From Rhizophagus irregularis (Eukaryota > Glomeromycota > Glomeromycetes > Glomerales > Glomeraceae), in contig NC_089429.1 in assembly GCF_026210795.1 (NCBI RefSeq), forward strand, positions 7,349,001 to 7,413,000: 64,000 nucleotides of DNA, read 5' to 3'. A program made the position numbers and the translations under genes. Of the stretch, positions 25,001 through 36,633 are shown piece by piece. How positions within the stretch are numbered: the first letter of the stretch is position 1; each line of letters opens with the position of its first letter. The notes beneath the pieces were generated by a model that ran no database searches, was not told where the DNA came from, and saw nothing but the letters and a program-made list of their open reading frames with translations.

Positions 25001-27242
25001 AGAAGGAAATGAAGAAATTCTAGACGGATATAATCCTTTGAAATGAAAATTAGCTCTCAGTTTGTCAAAACTAAAGATAGTTTTATTTTTTCTTTAATAG
25101 TAACAATATTAAAGATACAGTAATAAGTAAATATAGATTATTCACTATATTATCATTCTCAACATGGTCCATACTTTGGTGATGATATTGTTATATAGAA
25201 TTCTAAAGATAAATTCACAGATTAAGGATATAATAAAAAAAAGATGAAATTCTAAAGATCATTTTTCTATGGAGATCTCTAAGTAGTAGACTCTTCTAGT
25301 TATTGTTATTTAAGATTTCTTTATTAAACTAGTAGAGATAGCCCTAATCAACTAAAAGACTGAAACTCTACAAAAATAATATATAAAAATGTTAATAAAC
25401 ATTTCTAACTAAATTATTAAAAATTGAGGTTTTAAAACATCTTTAGAAGTAAATCCATTTCAACTTCCTTTCAATAGTAGTTTAAAAAATTTTCTAATTT
25501 TTACTTTATCAATCTATCTTGAAATAAATGAAACAATATTTAAATTAAATATATTCAAATCAATTTTGTTTATTATAATATTTCTAGAAAGTAAAATATT
25601 ATTAGTTGATATACCATTAGAATTCATATAAGGATATATTAAGCCTTTATAAAGTTGTCAATCTAAGAGTTTTTGATATGGTTGAACTTTTTCTAAAAAA
25701 TTTAATTAAAGGTAAATAATATTGTAAAGTATTTTTATTGTTTTGAAATTATTATCAGATCAAGTTTTAGAATCTGGAATAAGAATTAAATTTTGTATAA
25801 GATTCCATTTCCTATACTTCAATTTCTTTTATTTGTAAATCATTCTTTTTGGTAAAATTAAGAACTTCTCAGGATTTTATATTATACTATATATAATTGA
25901 GAATTAAATTTAAATAAAATACATATTATATTTTCATTTTAAATTTAATTATGTTAATGTATCATTACTTATAATGATGATATTATATCTGTTGCTTATT
26001 ACCTGATCCATTTACAATATTTTGTTGTTAAAGTTTGCCAAATAGTTTTGTAATACTACAGACTGTGATCCAACTTCTTAAATTACTTGTTTAACTGGAA
26101 AATCATCAATAGTAAATTCTTACAATAGAGAATTATAAGTATTTCTTATTCTATTACTTCATTAAATTAATTAAAATTATATTATTGAATATTTGGATTA
26201 AGATTTTTGCAGGTAAAATTTAAATAATATTTGTTTCATATTAGTTTGTATTCTTTGGTATATTTGATAAGGGTAATAGCATTTGTTATGTTTGCATAAA
26301 CTCATTCTTGTTTATAAGTAAATTATTCAACATTTTATATTTACCTTTTGAAGCAGAAAATTTATTCTTTTGAAATATAAATTTTACTATCATATCAAAG
26401 CTCTAGAGTAAATTTTATGATACATTAGTTCTTAAATTAAAATTTAATCAATATTTGAAATTTTGAATTAATTAAACAAATTAATCAAAACCAAATAATT
26501 TTAGACTATTCTTATTGATCTTTTAGAAAAATTAATTAAAATAAAACTATTGATATAATACCAGATTCTAAACATCAATGGTTTCTTTTTTAGCAGTTCT
26601 TTAAAACATCGAGGTTGGTAGATCATATCTAAAATTAATTAGTTCTGGTTAATTTAGCTTTTTTTTTTTTAAAAAAAAGAGTTTGAAAATTGTAAATAAA
26701 GTATTATTATTATATTTTGCACTAATTAAATACTTTATCAAATAAATATCTATATACATAATAAGTAAAAGAGTATAGCGAATATACTTATATTACTTTA
26801 CTGATCATTTACCAATCACTTAATTTCAGATTTTAAAAACTTATTGAAAAATCACAAATATTTTTAAAATAATGTGGCAAAAAATAATGAAAAAGTATTA
26901 AATTATTATATATAGTAGTAAATTTAATTATATTATTATTAGTAAAATTTTTAATATTGTTATTACATTATTTGTATATAAATAATATAATGATTTATTT
27001 ATTTTTCTCAATTATCAGTCAAAAATTGATTTGCAAAGATGAATATATATCTGTGAAACTTGAAACTTTGTATAAATATTCTTTATATTATATATAATAT
27101 ATAGTAAAAATAATGTAATGATCTGATCCATAATGCAAGTTTTTTACTAATAAGATATTTAATATATAATTTCACAAAATGATGAATAAATAAATGTCAA
27201 ATAAATTAATACCACAAAATTAAGTAAATACCATAATATAAT
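22081..27242. other. Long AT-rich desert, no gene supported
   Basis: Over 5 kb with no convincing coding frame, RNA gene or splice-consistent exon series. Local items are TTTA repeats at about 24825-24845 and a small frame at 24391-24636 that lacks any recognisable domain. From about 25000 to 27200 the base composition becomes even poorer in G and C, as in an old decayed segment. Confidence 0.45.
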
Positions 27243-27485
27243 TAAGGTTGCCTGCCTAAACCTCTCCAAAATTCTACGATTAGTTTCTCCAAGATTTTAC
27301 TATAGTTTTATTATAGTTTCGGCAAAATTTTAGCAGTTTTGGCATTTATAATAAGTTTCATCAGGTTTTGCTTTTCTCCAGAGTTTCACTAACTTTAATA
27401 AGACTTTCATATAGTTTCGGCAAAGTTTTGCTATTTCAGCATTTTGCCAACTTGCCAAAACCCCTTAGTTTCTTCAGCAACCTTA
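27243..27485 (-). mobile_element. hAT-like MITE with 8-bp target duplication (family member of 37354-37598)
   Basis: Starts TAAGGTTGCC and ends GCAACCTTA, a 9-bp terminal inverted repeat, and is flanked by perfect 8-bp duplications AATATAAT (27235-27242 and 27486-27493). The body is the reverse complement of the element at 37354-37598 (243 vs 245 bp, high similarity). It carries internally repeated motifs of the type TAGTTT..GGCAAA. Non-coding. An 8-bp duplication is the hAT signature. Confidence 0.88.
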
Positions 27486-27493
27486 AATATAAT

Positions 27494-27882
27494 TAAATAA
27501 ATTTTATTGTTTTATTAGTTTTTTAAAAGAATCTACAAAGTATAAATAATTAATTTTATGTAAAAGATTATATCAATTTATATAAATATTTATCTAGTTT
27601 AATAAAAATTCAGAATAATAATAAAAATTAAAAAGTTGCTATTAATAAAAGTTACTTAATAATAATTTAACTTTGATAAAATTTAATATACAATAAATTG
27701 AAACTAAATTTATATTATTTGTAAAATTTAAGTATATAATATTATGTAAAATTTTTTAACAATCACATTAATTACATTTATATTATGTGATGATATAACT
27801 GAATAAATAATCAGCAAATGATTGATAAATAGTCATCAAAATTGTGATAAAATAGAGATATCTGCTATGCTAAGTAGAAGTA
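27494..27882. other. AT-rich sequence, no gene seen
   Basis: No coding-like frame or repeat with defined ends. Confidence 0.4.
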
Positions 27883-28080
27883 CAGTCAGACCTCTATAAT
27901 TGTACTCTCCATAATTGCATCCACTATGTATACCCTCTCTAAATGCACCCTCTGGTTCGGTCCTAAGCTTATATGATCTCTAATTATTTTACCTCTATAA
28001 ATGCACATCCTCTTTAAATGCACTATTTTGAAAATTATGCATATGGTCCCAAGAGGTGTGCAATTATGGAGGTCTGACTG
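27883..28080. mobile_element. pogo/Tigger-like MITE, TA duplication
   Basis: Termini CAGTCAGACCTCTATAATTG and (reverse complement of the right end) CAGTCAGACCTCCATAATTG match at 19 of 20 positions, with TA on each side. 198 bp, non-coding. The CAGTCxGACCTC ends are the classical pogo/Tigger type. The minus-strand ORF across it is an artefact of the repeat. Confidence 0.88.
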
Positions 28081-28082
28081 TA

Positions 28083-29767
28083 CATACAAAGTTTTCATAT
28101 ACAAAATTTGCACAAATTTCACACACTCAAATACAGATTATTAATAATATATATGACAATAGTAATTCTTACAAATAAAATTAATTTATCATCACTATCA
28201 GTATAAAATAAATAATTTTTTCCAACAATATTGGATATATAAAATTCTTATAATTAAAAAAACCTAAGAATTAAGTTTAAAAAAATATTGAAAAGTTTTG
28301 TTCAACTTTATTACTTCCTTTAAATAAGTGATTCATAAACTATCATAAGCTTTATTCTTTATGAAATTCTCTCATTTAATGAATATTTGACATTATTAAA
28401 AGTCTTTAATTCATGAATTATGTTAATATAATATTTCAATATAGATTTGTCTTTCAGTATAATATAAAGTTAAATAAAATGCATTATTGAAAATATAACT
28501 AAATCATAGGATAGAAGAGATCAATAAATTTGTAATGTAAAAATAAACTAGTTCATCAAATATTACCAGTTATAGAAATAAAAACAGAATATGGAGAAAA
28601 AAATAATAATACAGATTTACTAGCTGATTTTTCTTCAGATCAAAAGAATTTTTATTATTTACTAAGAAATGGCATTCTTTTAAAAATATGCTGCAGCAAG
28701 TGTTAGAGAAAAAAGAAAAAATAAGTAAATTGTAAAGCTAAAGCTGAAAAAAAAGAACATTCATATGAAAAAGAAAATAAAAAGAGAAAATGTGAAAGAG
28801 TAAAAAAACTAATAAAAATCAAGATCAGCAATATGAACATTATTATCAACTAGTAAATTTTGTTCCTGTAAGAGAATCAAGATGCAAATCTTATATTTTA
28901 GATAATAAAGAAGAAGAACAATACAGATAAGCTAAAAGAAAACTGAAATAGAAATGACTTTTAAAGAAATATAAATTATTAAATTTTATTTTTGGATTAT
29001 ATATACTAATTTTAATACATATAAGCATATTTTTAGAATAGCCTTATTAATCTGATATAGATTAAATTGACATATATTTTAAAATTAATATATGATCTAA
29101 ATTATCAGTTTATTTTAATAATATTTTAAAATTATATAAATGATACTTTTCTTATATAATTAATCATACTAATTTGAAATATATATTGTTTTAGTTATAA
29201 TAAATTTAACTAATTGATTCAGGTAAAAGGTATATCAATAATATATTAAATTATTAATTCTAATCAAATGTTCTAAATAGAAGGATGTGTCAAATTTCAA
29301 AAATGCGCTTATATGAATAATTATTATCTTATATTAGAGAGAAAAAAGATAGTAACATAGAGAAAAAATAAGAGCAAGTAATAAATCATGAATGTGAAGT
29401 AAATGAGATTTAGATATTAAAGAAAAACAAATTTGAGATTGAGAAATAATGGTAAAAAAGTTAGTAAAATGGAGCAATAACATTGAAGCTGATAGTGATT
29501 AAAAAAAATATTACAAAAACAGATAGATATATATTATAATTACTTTAAGAATAAATTATGAATTTTAACTTTTTTTATAATTTATATAAATCTTATTAGT
29601 GGTTCTATTGAGAGTAGAGTTTGGAATTGATTAAGGTTAATCAATTAATTAATCAACTAAGATGGTTAATTGATTAAAGTATTTTAAAAATTGGTTAATC
29701 GATTAAAGTATCTCAAAAATCAGTTAATTGATTAAAATTATCAACTCATAATTCTGGTCAAATTATC
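28083..29767. other. AT-rich sequence with eroded lysine-rich coding traces
   Basis: At about 28600-28940 a plus-strand trace reads as lysine- and glutamate-rich peptide (KKEHSYEKENKKRKCERVKK; later PVRESRCKSYILDNKEEEQY), broken by stops, and 29330-29520 shows similar scraps. This may be an eroded coiled-coil or basic-region gene. At 29620-29760 there are several direct repeats of TTAATTGATTAAA / TTAATCGATTAA. Confidence 0.3.
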
Positions 29768-29776
29768 TAATGCAGC

Positions 29777-30000
29777 AGGCCCTGCTTACTTATAATAAAG
29801 GTCACTATAAAAAATTGGCCTTTTACTAATAGTTTTTACCTTACTTTTTTTTTAAATTCTATTGGTTAATTAGCTAAAAAGGAAAAAAATCATAACAATG
29901 TAACCTAAAATTTCCTTTTATAATAGGATTTATAAAGAATTTTATATATGATTTTTATCTTAGACCTGGAGGTGACCTATCTTATAAGTAAGTGAGGTCC
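29777..30000. mobile_element. MITE with 9-bp target duplication (Mutator-like)
   Basis: 224 bp. Left end AGGCCCTGCTTACTTATAA, right end (reverse complement) GGACCTCACTTACTTATAAG, flanked by perfect 9-bp duplications TAATGCAGC at 29768-29776 and 30001-30009. A 9-bp duplication points to the Mutator superfamily. An older copy is at 2275-2487. Non-coding. Confidence 0.82.
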
Positions 30001-30009
30001 TAATGCAGC

Positions 30010-30915
30010 CCAGAGCTGTGAATTTTTGGTCATATATTCTCTGAACTTAGAAGAATTTGTATTAATTTTTTAATGATAATTATAATAAATAAGACTTTCT
30101 TATAACTAAATGTATGATCAATAACAATTTGATGCAATCTGCGGTCAAAAAAAAAAAATTTTTAATATTTTAATATTAATCGATTATTAATCGATTAGGA
30201 CCCTTAATTAATCAATTATTAATCGATTAAGGTTTTTTGGTTGGTTCCAACCTCTAGTTCAGAGCATATAAATTAGCTATAAATAAGGCAAATAGGTTGC
30301 AAGAAGTCAAGAACAGCAAGAAATTGAGCTTAAGTAACATCAATTATAGATACTTAAAAAAAAAGAAAGTAGTGTAAAAAAAGCTATGAAAGCAGAATTA
30401 AACAATGAAAAGAAATTTTAACGTTTGCCACAGTTGGTACTTTACAAAAAATAGTGTTAAATTAAAATTAACTCTTGATCTTATATTAAAATATTATATA
30501 GCATTAATAGTCCTAACTAAAAAATGATGAAGAAGATATTAAAGTCAAAATGTAAATATTGAATTTTAGTTTCTTTAAAATATAGTAATAATAAAAACAA
30601 TGAAAACAGAGTCAAAGAAAGGAAAAAGAAAATTAGTTAAAGAATTAGTAGCAATTATTATATCAATGAATAAAAAAAGACTTCAGTTTGAATTGGAATG
30701 TTAAATGAAAGGAATTAAATGAGATAAGTTTCATATGTAATTCATAATTTTCATTTTATAACAGAATATTCTTAACAAAAAGTTACAGCTATTTGTAAGT
30801 AAAAAAATTGTTGAATATCTTAATGTACAAGAAGATGAATTAGTTTCTTTTATTATTGATCATTTATGTAATAAAAAGTCAACTGAAAATTTAACCAAAA
30901 AAATGATAATAGTAT
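30010..30915. other. AT-rich sequence, no gene seen
   Basis: Contains repeats of TTAATCGATTAT / AATCGATTAAGG at about 30170-30230 and lysine-rich, stop-broken traces; no gene is supported. Confidence 0.35.
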
Positions 30916-30923
30916 GTTGTAAA

Positions 30924-31878
30924 TAAAGATGTTAGCTATAACTGTAATATTAAGACACAGTGTCGTATGTAATAGGTTGCAACCTATCTACATTAAAAAG
31001 CAAAAGTTGTAATGCTGTAATTAGGTTGTAATGCCATAATTAGGTCGTAATACTGTAATTAGGTCTTAATGCCGTAACTAATCCGTAATGCCGTAATTCC
31101 GAAATTACGTATGTAATTTCGGCCAGAATTATGCACTTAATTTTAGCAGAAATTAACAAATATCCTAAAAAGGAAAGTGTTGTTACACAAAATTCCAGTG
31201 TCGTTCCCACTAAAATCAATTTTTGTGGAACGGCTATCGCCAAAAAAGGAAAGATCTGCATTCCCGTTTTGGCTGAATTATGATTTTCGGCTGAAATTAC
31301 ATGTTTAAGTGAAATTACGTTAATTTCGGCCGGAATTATATTTCGGATTTCGGATTTCGGATTTTAGGAAATATGTGACCGTGTAATTTCAATTTTAAGG
31401 GGTAAATAATATCAAAAATAATAATAATAATAATTTTTTTTTTTGTAAAAAAGTTTATATGTAAATTATGCATAAAATCATAAATTTTTTGAAAAAAACT
31501 TAATATTTCCCACCTTTCACCTCCGACCACCCACCCCTAGGGATTTTAGTTCATTATATAATTTTTTTCTTTACACGAACGCGTATATAAAATACAAAAA
31601 AAAATGTGACGCGTCTTATGTACCCCCTAAAAATTAAAATTACACGACATATAAACTATTGTAATTTACTTTTATAATTCATTACTTTTATTTTAAATTT
31701 TTATGCCATTAAAAATTACGACATTACAGCCTAATTATAGCATTGCAACCTAATTACAGCATTACGACCCAATTACAGCATTACGGCCTAATTACAGTAT
31801 TACGAAAAGTGTCATAACTGTAATGCTGTATGCTGTAATATTACGGCATCGGCTAATTAATTACGGCTAACATCTTTA
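30924..31878. mobile_element. Foldback-type element with tandem-repeat inverted termini, 8-bp duplication
   Basis: 955 bp, starting TAAAGATGTTAGC and ending GCTAACATCTTTA, flanked by perfect 8-bp duplications GTTGTAAA (30916-30923, 31879-31886). Inside each terminus is an array of about 19-bp units (GTAATGCTGTAATTAGGTC and variants, four or more per side), inverted between the two sides, so each arm is about 150 bp. The middle carries further CGTAATTTCGGC-type units. There is no transposase. The architecture is like foldback elements, and the 8-bp duplication like hAT. Confidence 0.85.
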
Positions 31879-31886
31879 GTTGTAAA

Positions 31887-32795
31887 TTACTATTTGCATT
31901 AAATATCAAAAAGTAATTAACAAGCCAAATCATTAATTTTTTATATTCTTTGATTTATATATAGACTTTAGATGAAGAATCTGAACTATTTGACAAATAT
32001 CAAAAATATTTAATAAATACACTTATTATATATATTGCCAAAATATTCCAGCTATTTTGTTCATATGATAAACTTTTTAAAGCAAAATCATCTGATTTTA
32101 TAGATTTGGCTAAAATTAGACTTTAAATAGGTTAATCTGGATCTAAAGAATCTACAAAAGAACTTTTGAGGAATTTTGATCAACTTACATAATTTTAGTA
32201 AAGCTCTAGAATTTCGAATAACCTATATTTAATATATGGCTAAAACTTTAAAGTCTGATTTAAAATTATTGCAAATTATATTAAAATTTTCTGAAGTTTG
32301 CTAAAGTTTCTGCAAATCTGGCTCAAATTATTTGAGGTTTAAAAAAATTTATTGATATATCTACAAATAACTATATTCTGAAGCTGAAATATGACCGAAA
32401 TTAAAAAAAATTTTGGCAATATGTATAACACTTATGGGCAGTGTAAACGGTCGAATATCAAGCATGAAAAGATGATAAAATTCAATCACCAAATATAATT
32501 GCCAAATATTAAGAACGAACAAATTAATTATGAATTGACGTAGATGGATAAATGATTAGCCGAAAAGGATAAACATTTAGGAAGAGTAATGATCTACATG
32601 ATGTAATATTTATCGAATGATTAACAAGGAACCAATAGATTGAGTAAGGAGTCGATCAATTGCAGCTTAGCAACCAGTTTATTGAGTTCAACAATAAGAA
32701 TAATTGGAAAGAATAATTATAAGCCACAAAAGGTAAATCATATAAAATGGAGGGATAGCGGATTAAAGGAACACACATAATGAAAATACATAAAA
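31887..32795. other. AT-rich sequence, no gene seen
   Basis: At about 32100-32340 there are stop-broken frames only. 32425-32470 (ACACTTATGGGCAGTGTAAA) could be the left edge of the LTR-like segment described next, but I cannot fix it. Confidence 0.3.
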
Positions 32796-33150
32796 ACAAT
32801 AATATAAAAGATAATATGGAAAGATAATATGAAAAGATAATATAAAAGATAATATAAAAGATAATATAAAAGATAATACGAAAAGATATAAGCCACAAAA
32901 GATGGAATATAATATATTAAAAATAGAAATATATTGAAAGATAGTGTATTAAAAAGACGGAACATGAAAGATAATATAGAAATATATTGAAAGATAACAT
33001 ATTAAAGATAGTGTATTAAAATAGTATATTAAAAGATAGCATATTAAAAGATAGCGTATTTAAAATATAGATAGCATATTAGAAAGATAGTTCAAAGATA
33101 ATATGTAAAAAGAACATAAAAGATAGTATATAGATAGCACATATTAGAAT
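32796..33150 (+). repeat. Minisatellite of AAAGATAATATA / AAAGATAGTATATT units
   Basis: About 20 degenerate 10- to 16-bp units in tandem, changing from the AAAGATAATAT type on the left to the AAAGATAG(C/T)ATATT type on the right. Open frames on the minus strand (ILSYYLLYYLLYYLL type) are repeat by-products. Confidence 0.85.
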
Positions 33151-33164
33151 AGAAAGTATCATAA

Positions 33165-33415
33165 AATTTGTTTAAATAGAGAGCGGAATTCAAAGCGAAT
33201 TCCACAGTTGTTCAGTTAGTTAGTTTCGGAATAACTCAATAAAAATATAAGTTTCATTTAATTATTTGTTAGTAAAGTTTAATATTAATTAAAGGTAATA
33301 GGTTCGCCCTAAACTTTAATTAATATTTGCTTAATTAATTTTAATTAAATTTTAAGATGAATTAAATATACACTTTGAAAAGTAATAATTCGTAGCGAGA
33401 GCTATTGAAGTTTGA
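33165..33415 (+). mobile_element. Possible LTR fragment of a retrotransposon
   Basis: A compact promoter-like order is visible: TTTAAATAGAGAGCGG (TATA-like, about 33172), a region with CAGTTGTTCAGTTAGTTAG, and AATAAA at about 33239. About 150 bp later comes CGTAGCGAGAGCT (33391-33403), which resembles the start of a tRNA primer-binding site. That order (TATA, start, poly-A signal, primer site) fits the end of an LTR. No second LTR or pol gene is seen in the window. Tentative. Confidence 0.3.
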
Positions 33416-34000
33416 AATTAAAGGTAAAGTGGATAAAAATTGATGAAAATTTAGAGAAGTTAAATTTTATTTTATATCACTTGATGTTTTATATTACTAA
33501 CGCTATTTATGTTGTGAACCAAGAATGTTGTTGTATATTGTTGTTATATGTTATTGCATGTTGTTCGTTGATTATGTTGTTGTTAATTATGCTGTTGATT
33601 ATTTGCTTGTTCGTTTATTTGTTCGTTCATTCGATTATTCGTTCGTTCGACCATGAGAATGTCCGTTTGATGTGGCAACTTTGTAAATTGATGACAGAGG
33701 GAATAGGGGGATCTCAGCAGTGTTGTACATTTTTAATGTTTGCAACTTTTTTTGGTTATTCTGAACATATCTGTGCTCTGTCCATACTCTTATATAACTT
33801 AAAATTCTTTACAAAAATTATATATATTTATGTATAATTGGATGTTAAACATTTTTGCTAAGTATCAAATAAGGTTATCATAAAAAAATTTGAGAGGTTA
33901 TCATTTTTTTGTGTAACATATTTCAGACATTATTTTGTGATAACACTGCTTATAGGTCATTATATAAGGTATACTTTTATCAATTAAAGATGTATATTCA
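33416..34000. other. No supported gene
   Basis: An open frame (33412-33837, 141 codons) has no ATG at its start and is dominated by simple TTGTT and TTCGTT repeats that give Leu, Ile and Val runs. I do not regard it as a gene. Confidence 0.35.
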
Positions 34001-34585
34001 TTAGATAAAAATGCAGTAAACCTTTTTTATTTGATTAAGATTCTTAAAATTTTAAATATCATTTAAAAGTTTGGTTCAATTATATGATTATCTTTAGCTT
34101 CATTTATTTTAAATATTAATAATATTTTTTTTAGAGAAGTAGAATCATATGTTTATATATTACTTGTCAATATTTTTTATTTAGTTACTAGAATTATTTT
34201 AAATCATATTTTTAAAAAATATTAAATAATTTTATTTAAAAAATTTTAAACTTCTTTCTTTATTTAATCAAAGTAATTTTGCAACTGAATTTAAATGTTG
34301 TATTAGTATATTAAATGGTTTTAATAAATATAGTAATAGAATATAAATTTTTCTATTCAATCATTAAAAAATTTTAAAAAATATATATATATTATTTATT
34401 AAAAATGTCTAAATATTTTTTTAATAATTTTCATTAAAGGTTTATCTTTTTCTTGAGAGATGACAAACTTATTATCAACCAACACATAATAAGAGAAATT
34501 GAATTGGCTAAATATGCTTTTAAAAATTGAGAAATACACTGTATAGTTATCACATATATATGTCTAATAATACATAGTTTATGAT

Positions 34586-34751
34586 AGGTAAATAGATAAA
34601 CTGTACTGTATAAAAATATTTTAGCTAATCATAACTCATTGTATACTTTTCAAATTTTTTTTATTTATCATACAATAAAATCTGATTGGTGAGTTCTTAC
34701 TTTGTACAGTACAGTTTAGCTAACTATACAGTACAGTTTATATGTATACTC
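34586..34751. mobile_element. MITE (hAT-like) inside pseudogene copy A
   Basis: 166 bp, with inner inverted repeat ATAAACTGTACTGTATA / TATACAGTACAGTTTAT, outer imperfect arms, and perfect 8-bp duplications TTTATGAT at 34578-34585 and 34752-34759. The paralogous site in copy B (about 40450) is uninterrupted, which confirms an insertion. Confidence 0.85.
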
Positions 34752-35300
34752 TTTATGATTCCTTAAAAATATTTGTCATAATAGATCTGGTTTATTTAGA
34801 TTATCACTTAGTTGAAATATTGAAATATTCACAGTAGATAATTTTACTGAAATGGTATATTTGATCATTATTTCTTTAATCGAAAGATCAATAATTTCAT
34901 TAATAGCTAGCTTTGTTATTTTAATTATAGAATAACCATATTCAGTACCTACAGTTATTAAAAAGAAAATATTAAACAAATATACTGTATATATATATTC
35001 TATAAAAAATTCCAGAAAAATGATCTTGTATCTGAATTTCTTTAGAATAAAAACTAGAAAAATAATCATTTACTACAGAAATTTTTATAAAAATGTAAAA
35101 AAAGAAAAGAAATTAAAAGTTTACTTTGATTATTTAATTTTAGTATAAATTTTAATAAAAACTTTAATTTATTATTATTCTGATTCTTTATTTTAACAAT
35201 AGTATTATTTAGATAAAATATATTAAAATGAAAGAACTTTAGTCTAAAAGATTTCTGTGATTGCATATAATTATCATTATCATTTAAAAGATAAGAATTC

Positions 35301-35417
35301 TATACATGCTGCCCAAATTATTTTGGGATATCATAATTATAATTTGGGATGTTATAATTGAGTTTGGAATTTTACTTATAATTATGGTAGCCCAAAATAA
35401 TTTGGGTGGCATGTATA
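35301..35417. mobile_element. MITE (hAT-like) inside pseudogene copy A
   Basis: 117 bp, starting TATACATGCTGCCCAAATTA and ending GGGTGGCATGTATA, with inner arms CCCAAATTATTTTGGG. Flanked by perfect 8-bp duplications AAGAATTC (35293-35300, 35418-35425). Non-coding. Confidence 0.87.
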
Positions 35418-36633
35418 AAGAATTCATTATACTGCGAATATTCTATAAAAATTTCTTATAATATAAAATTTTTCAAATTAATATCTGTATTATTTGTTGA
35501 ATTAGAAATTTTATTTAATTATTCTAAGACTCCAGTTGATAAAAATCTTGAACTGATGGTAATTTATTTCAGTTTAAAATTTATTATTCTTCTTATTCAT
35601 AACTGTATTATTTAATATCATAATATATATATATATTAATATTATAAGTTATAGTACATAAATTAGTTGTTATATTATTTAATCTTTTAGTGATTTGGTA
35701 AACCAGATAAGATATTGTAAGGGAATCTGCATCTTCTCTTAAAAAAGATACATATACTTTTCAGTATTGAAGATTTGGATCAGATTTTTTTATTTCATCA
35801 TATTTTAAAATATACATAAAACTAAGTCTTTTATTTATTAATAAAAAATTTAAACTATTAACTAAGATATATGATAATAGATTTAATGTATGAAATTTAT
35901 CATTTTTACGTTCTATTACTTCTCCTGTTATAATATCTCTAAAATAAGGTGAAAAAATTAATCAATTAAACAATAAAATATTTTTAAAAAAAAACTAATT
36001 ATTACTATTTATAAAAATACTTACAGAAGGCTAAATTAATATTATTACTATTCCTTTTTTATCTGATTTTTCAATACTAATAAACCCTTTATATGATACT
36101 ATACTATGTTCAACAAATTTGTTAGCATTTTCTAAATATATTCGCCAAAAAAAATTATTATTAATCACTATTATTAACTTTTATTAATAAGAATTTCCAT
36201 TATTTAAACTTACTTTATAGACTTATTATTATAATTAATTATTATGCTATATTTTTTTTAATACCATTATTTAATTTAATATAAATTATCATTGCATGAT
36301 TATTAGTTAAAGGTAAAATATTCATATTAATGGAACAAATTGCTTCTACAGAAGAAATGTAATTAAAATCCATATATTTTATTTTTTTATTTTATTTATA
36401 AATTGTAGATATAAATAAGGTAGTATACATGCTGGATCTTCATCTTTGAAAGCAATTTACATCATCAAATAATCATCTAAATTAAAAATGTAAGTATTAT
36501 GTAATTTTAATCTATTAATTGGTTCTTTATAAATAAATAATACATTTTGGGTTAATATATCTTGAAAGGATGTAATTTAAGATGCATTTTGTAATGATAT
36601 GTTTTGAGAAGAAGATAGTATAATTTAAGATAA

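Larger units (their letters stand above)
34000..36500 (-). pseudogene. Decayed copy A of the lineage-specific membrane-protein family
   Basis: Reading the minus strand from right to left, protein-like exons appear in order. About 36480-36260: FKDEDPACILPYLYLQFINK, then SVEAICSINMNILPLTNNHA. About 36150-36030: LENANKFVEHSIVSYKGFIS. About 35950-35700: RDIITGEVIERKNDKFHTLN, FMYILKYDE, SDPNLQY-stop-KVYVSFLRED. 35260-35125: KFFHFNIFYLNNTI and LKLNNQ. 35000-34780: SIKEIMIKYTISVKLSTVNI and SIFQLSDNLNKPDLL. Then 34560-34200 matches copy B. Several in-frame stops and indels, and two MITEs (34586-34751, 35301-35417), break it. Function is unknown. The order agrees with copy B at 39.5-41 kb except where B is inverted. 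Confidence 0.7.

Noticed and set aside
27886-28122. 78-codon minus-strand frame
   Set aside because: It lies almost entirely in the pogo-like MITE.
32656-32965. Two overlapping Tyr/Leu-rich minus-strand frames
   Set aside because: They are translations of the AAAGATAATAT minisatellite.
33412-33837. 141-codon open frame
   Set aside because: It opens with TTG, not ATG, and most of it comes from TTGTT/TTCGTT simple repeats; no domain or exon structure.
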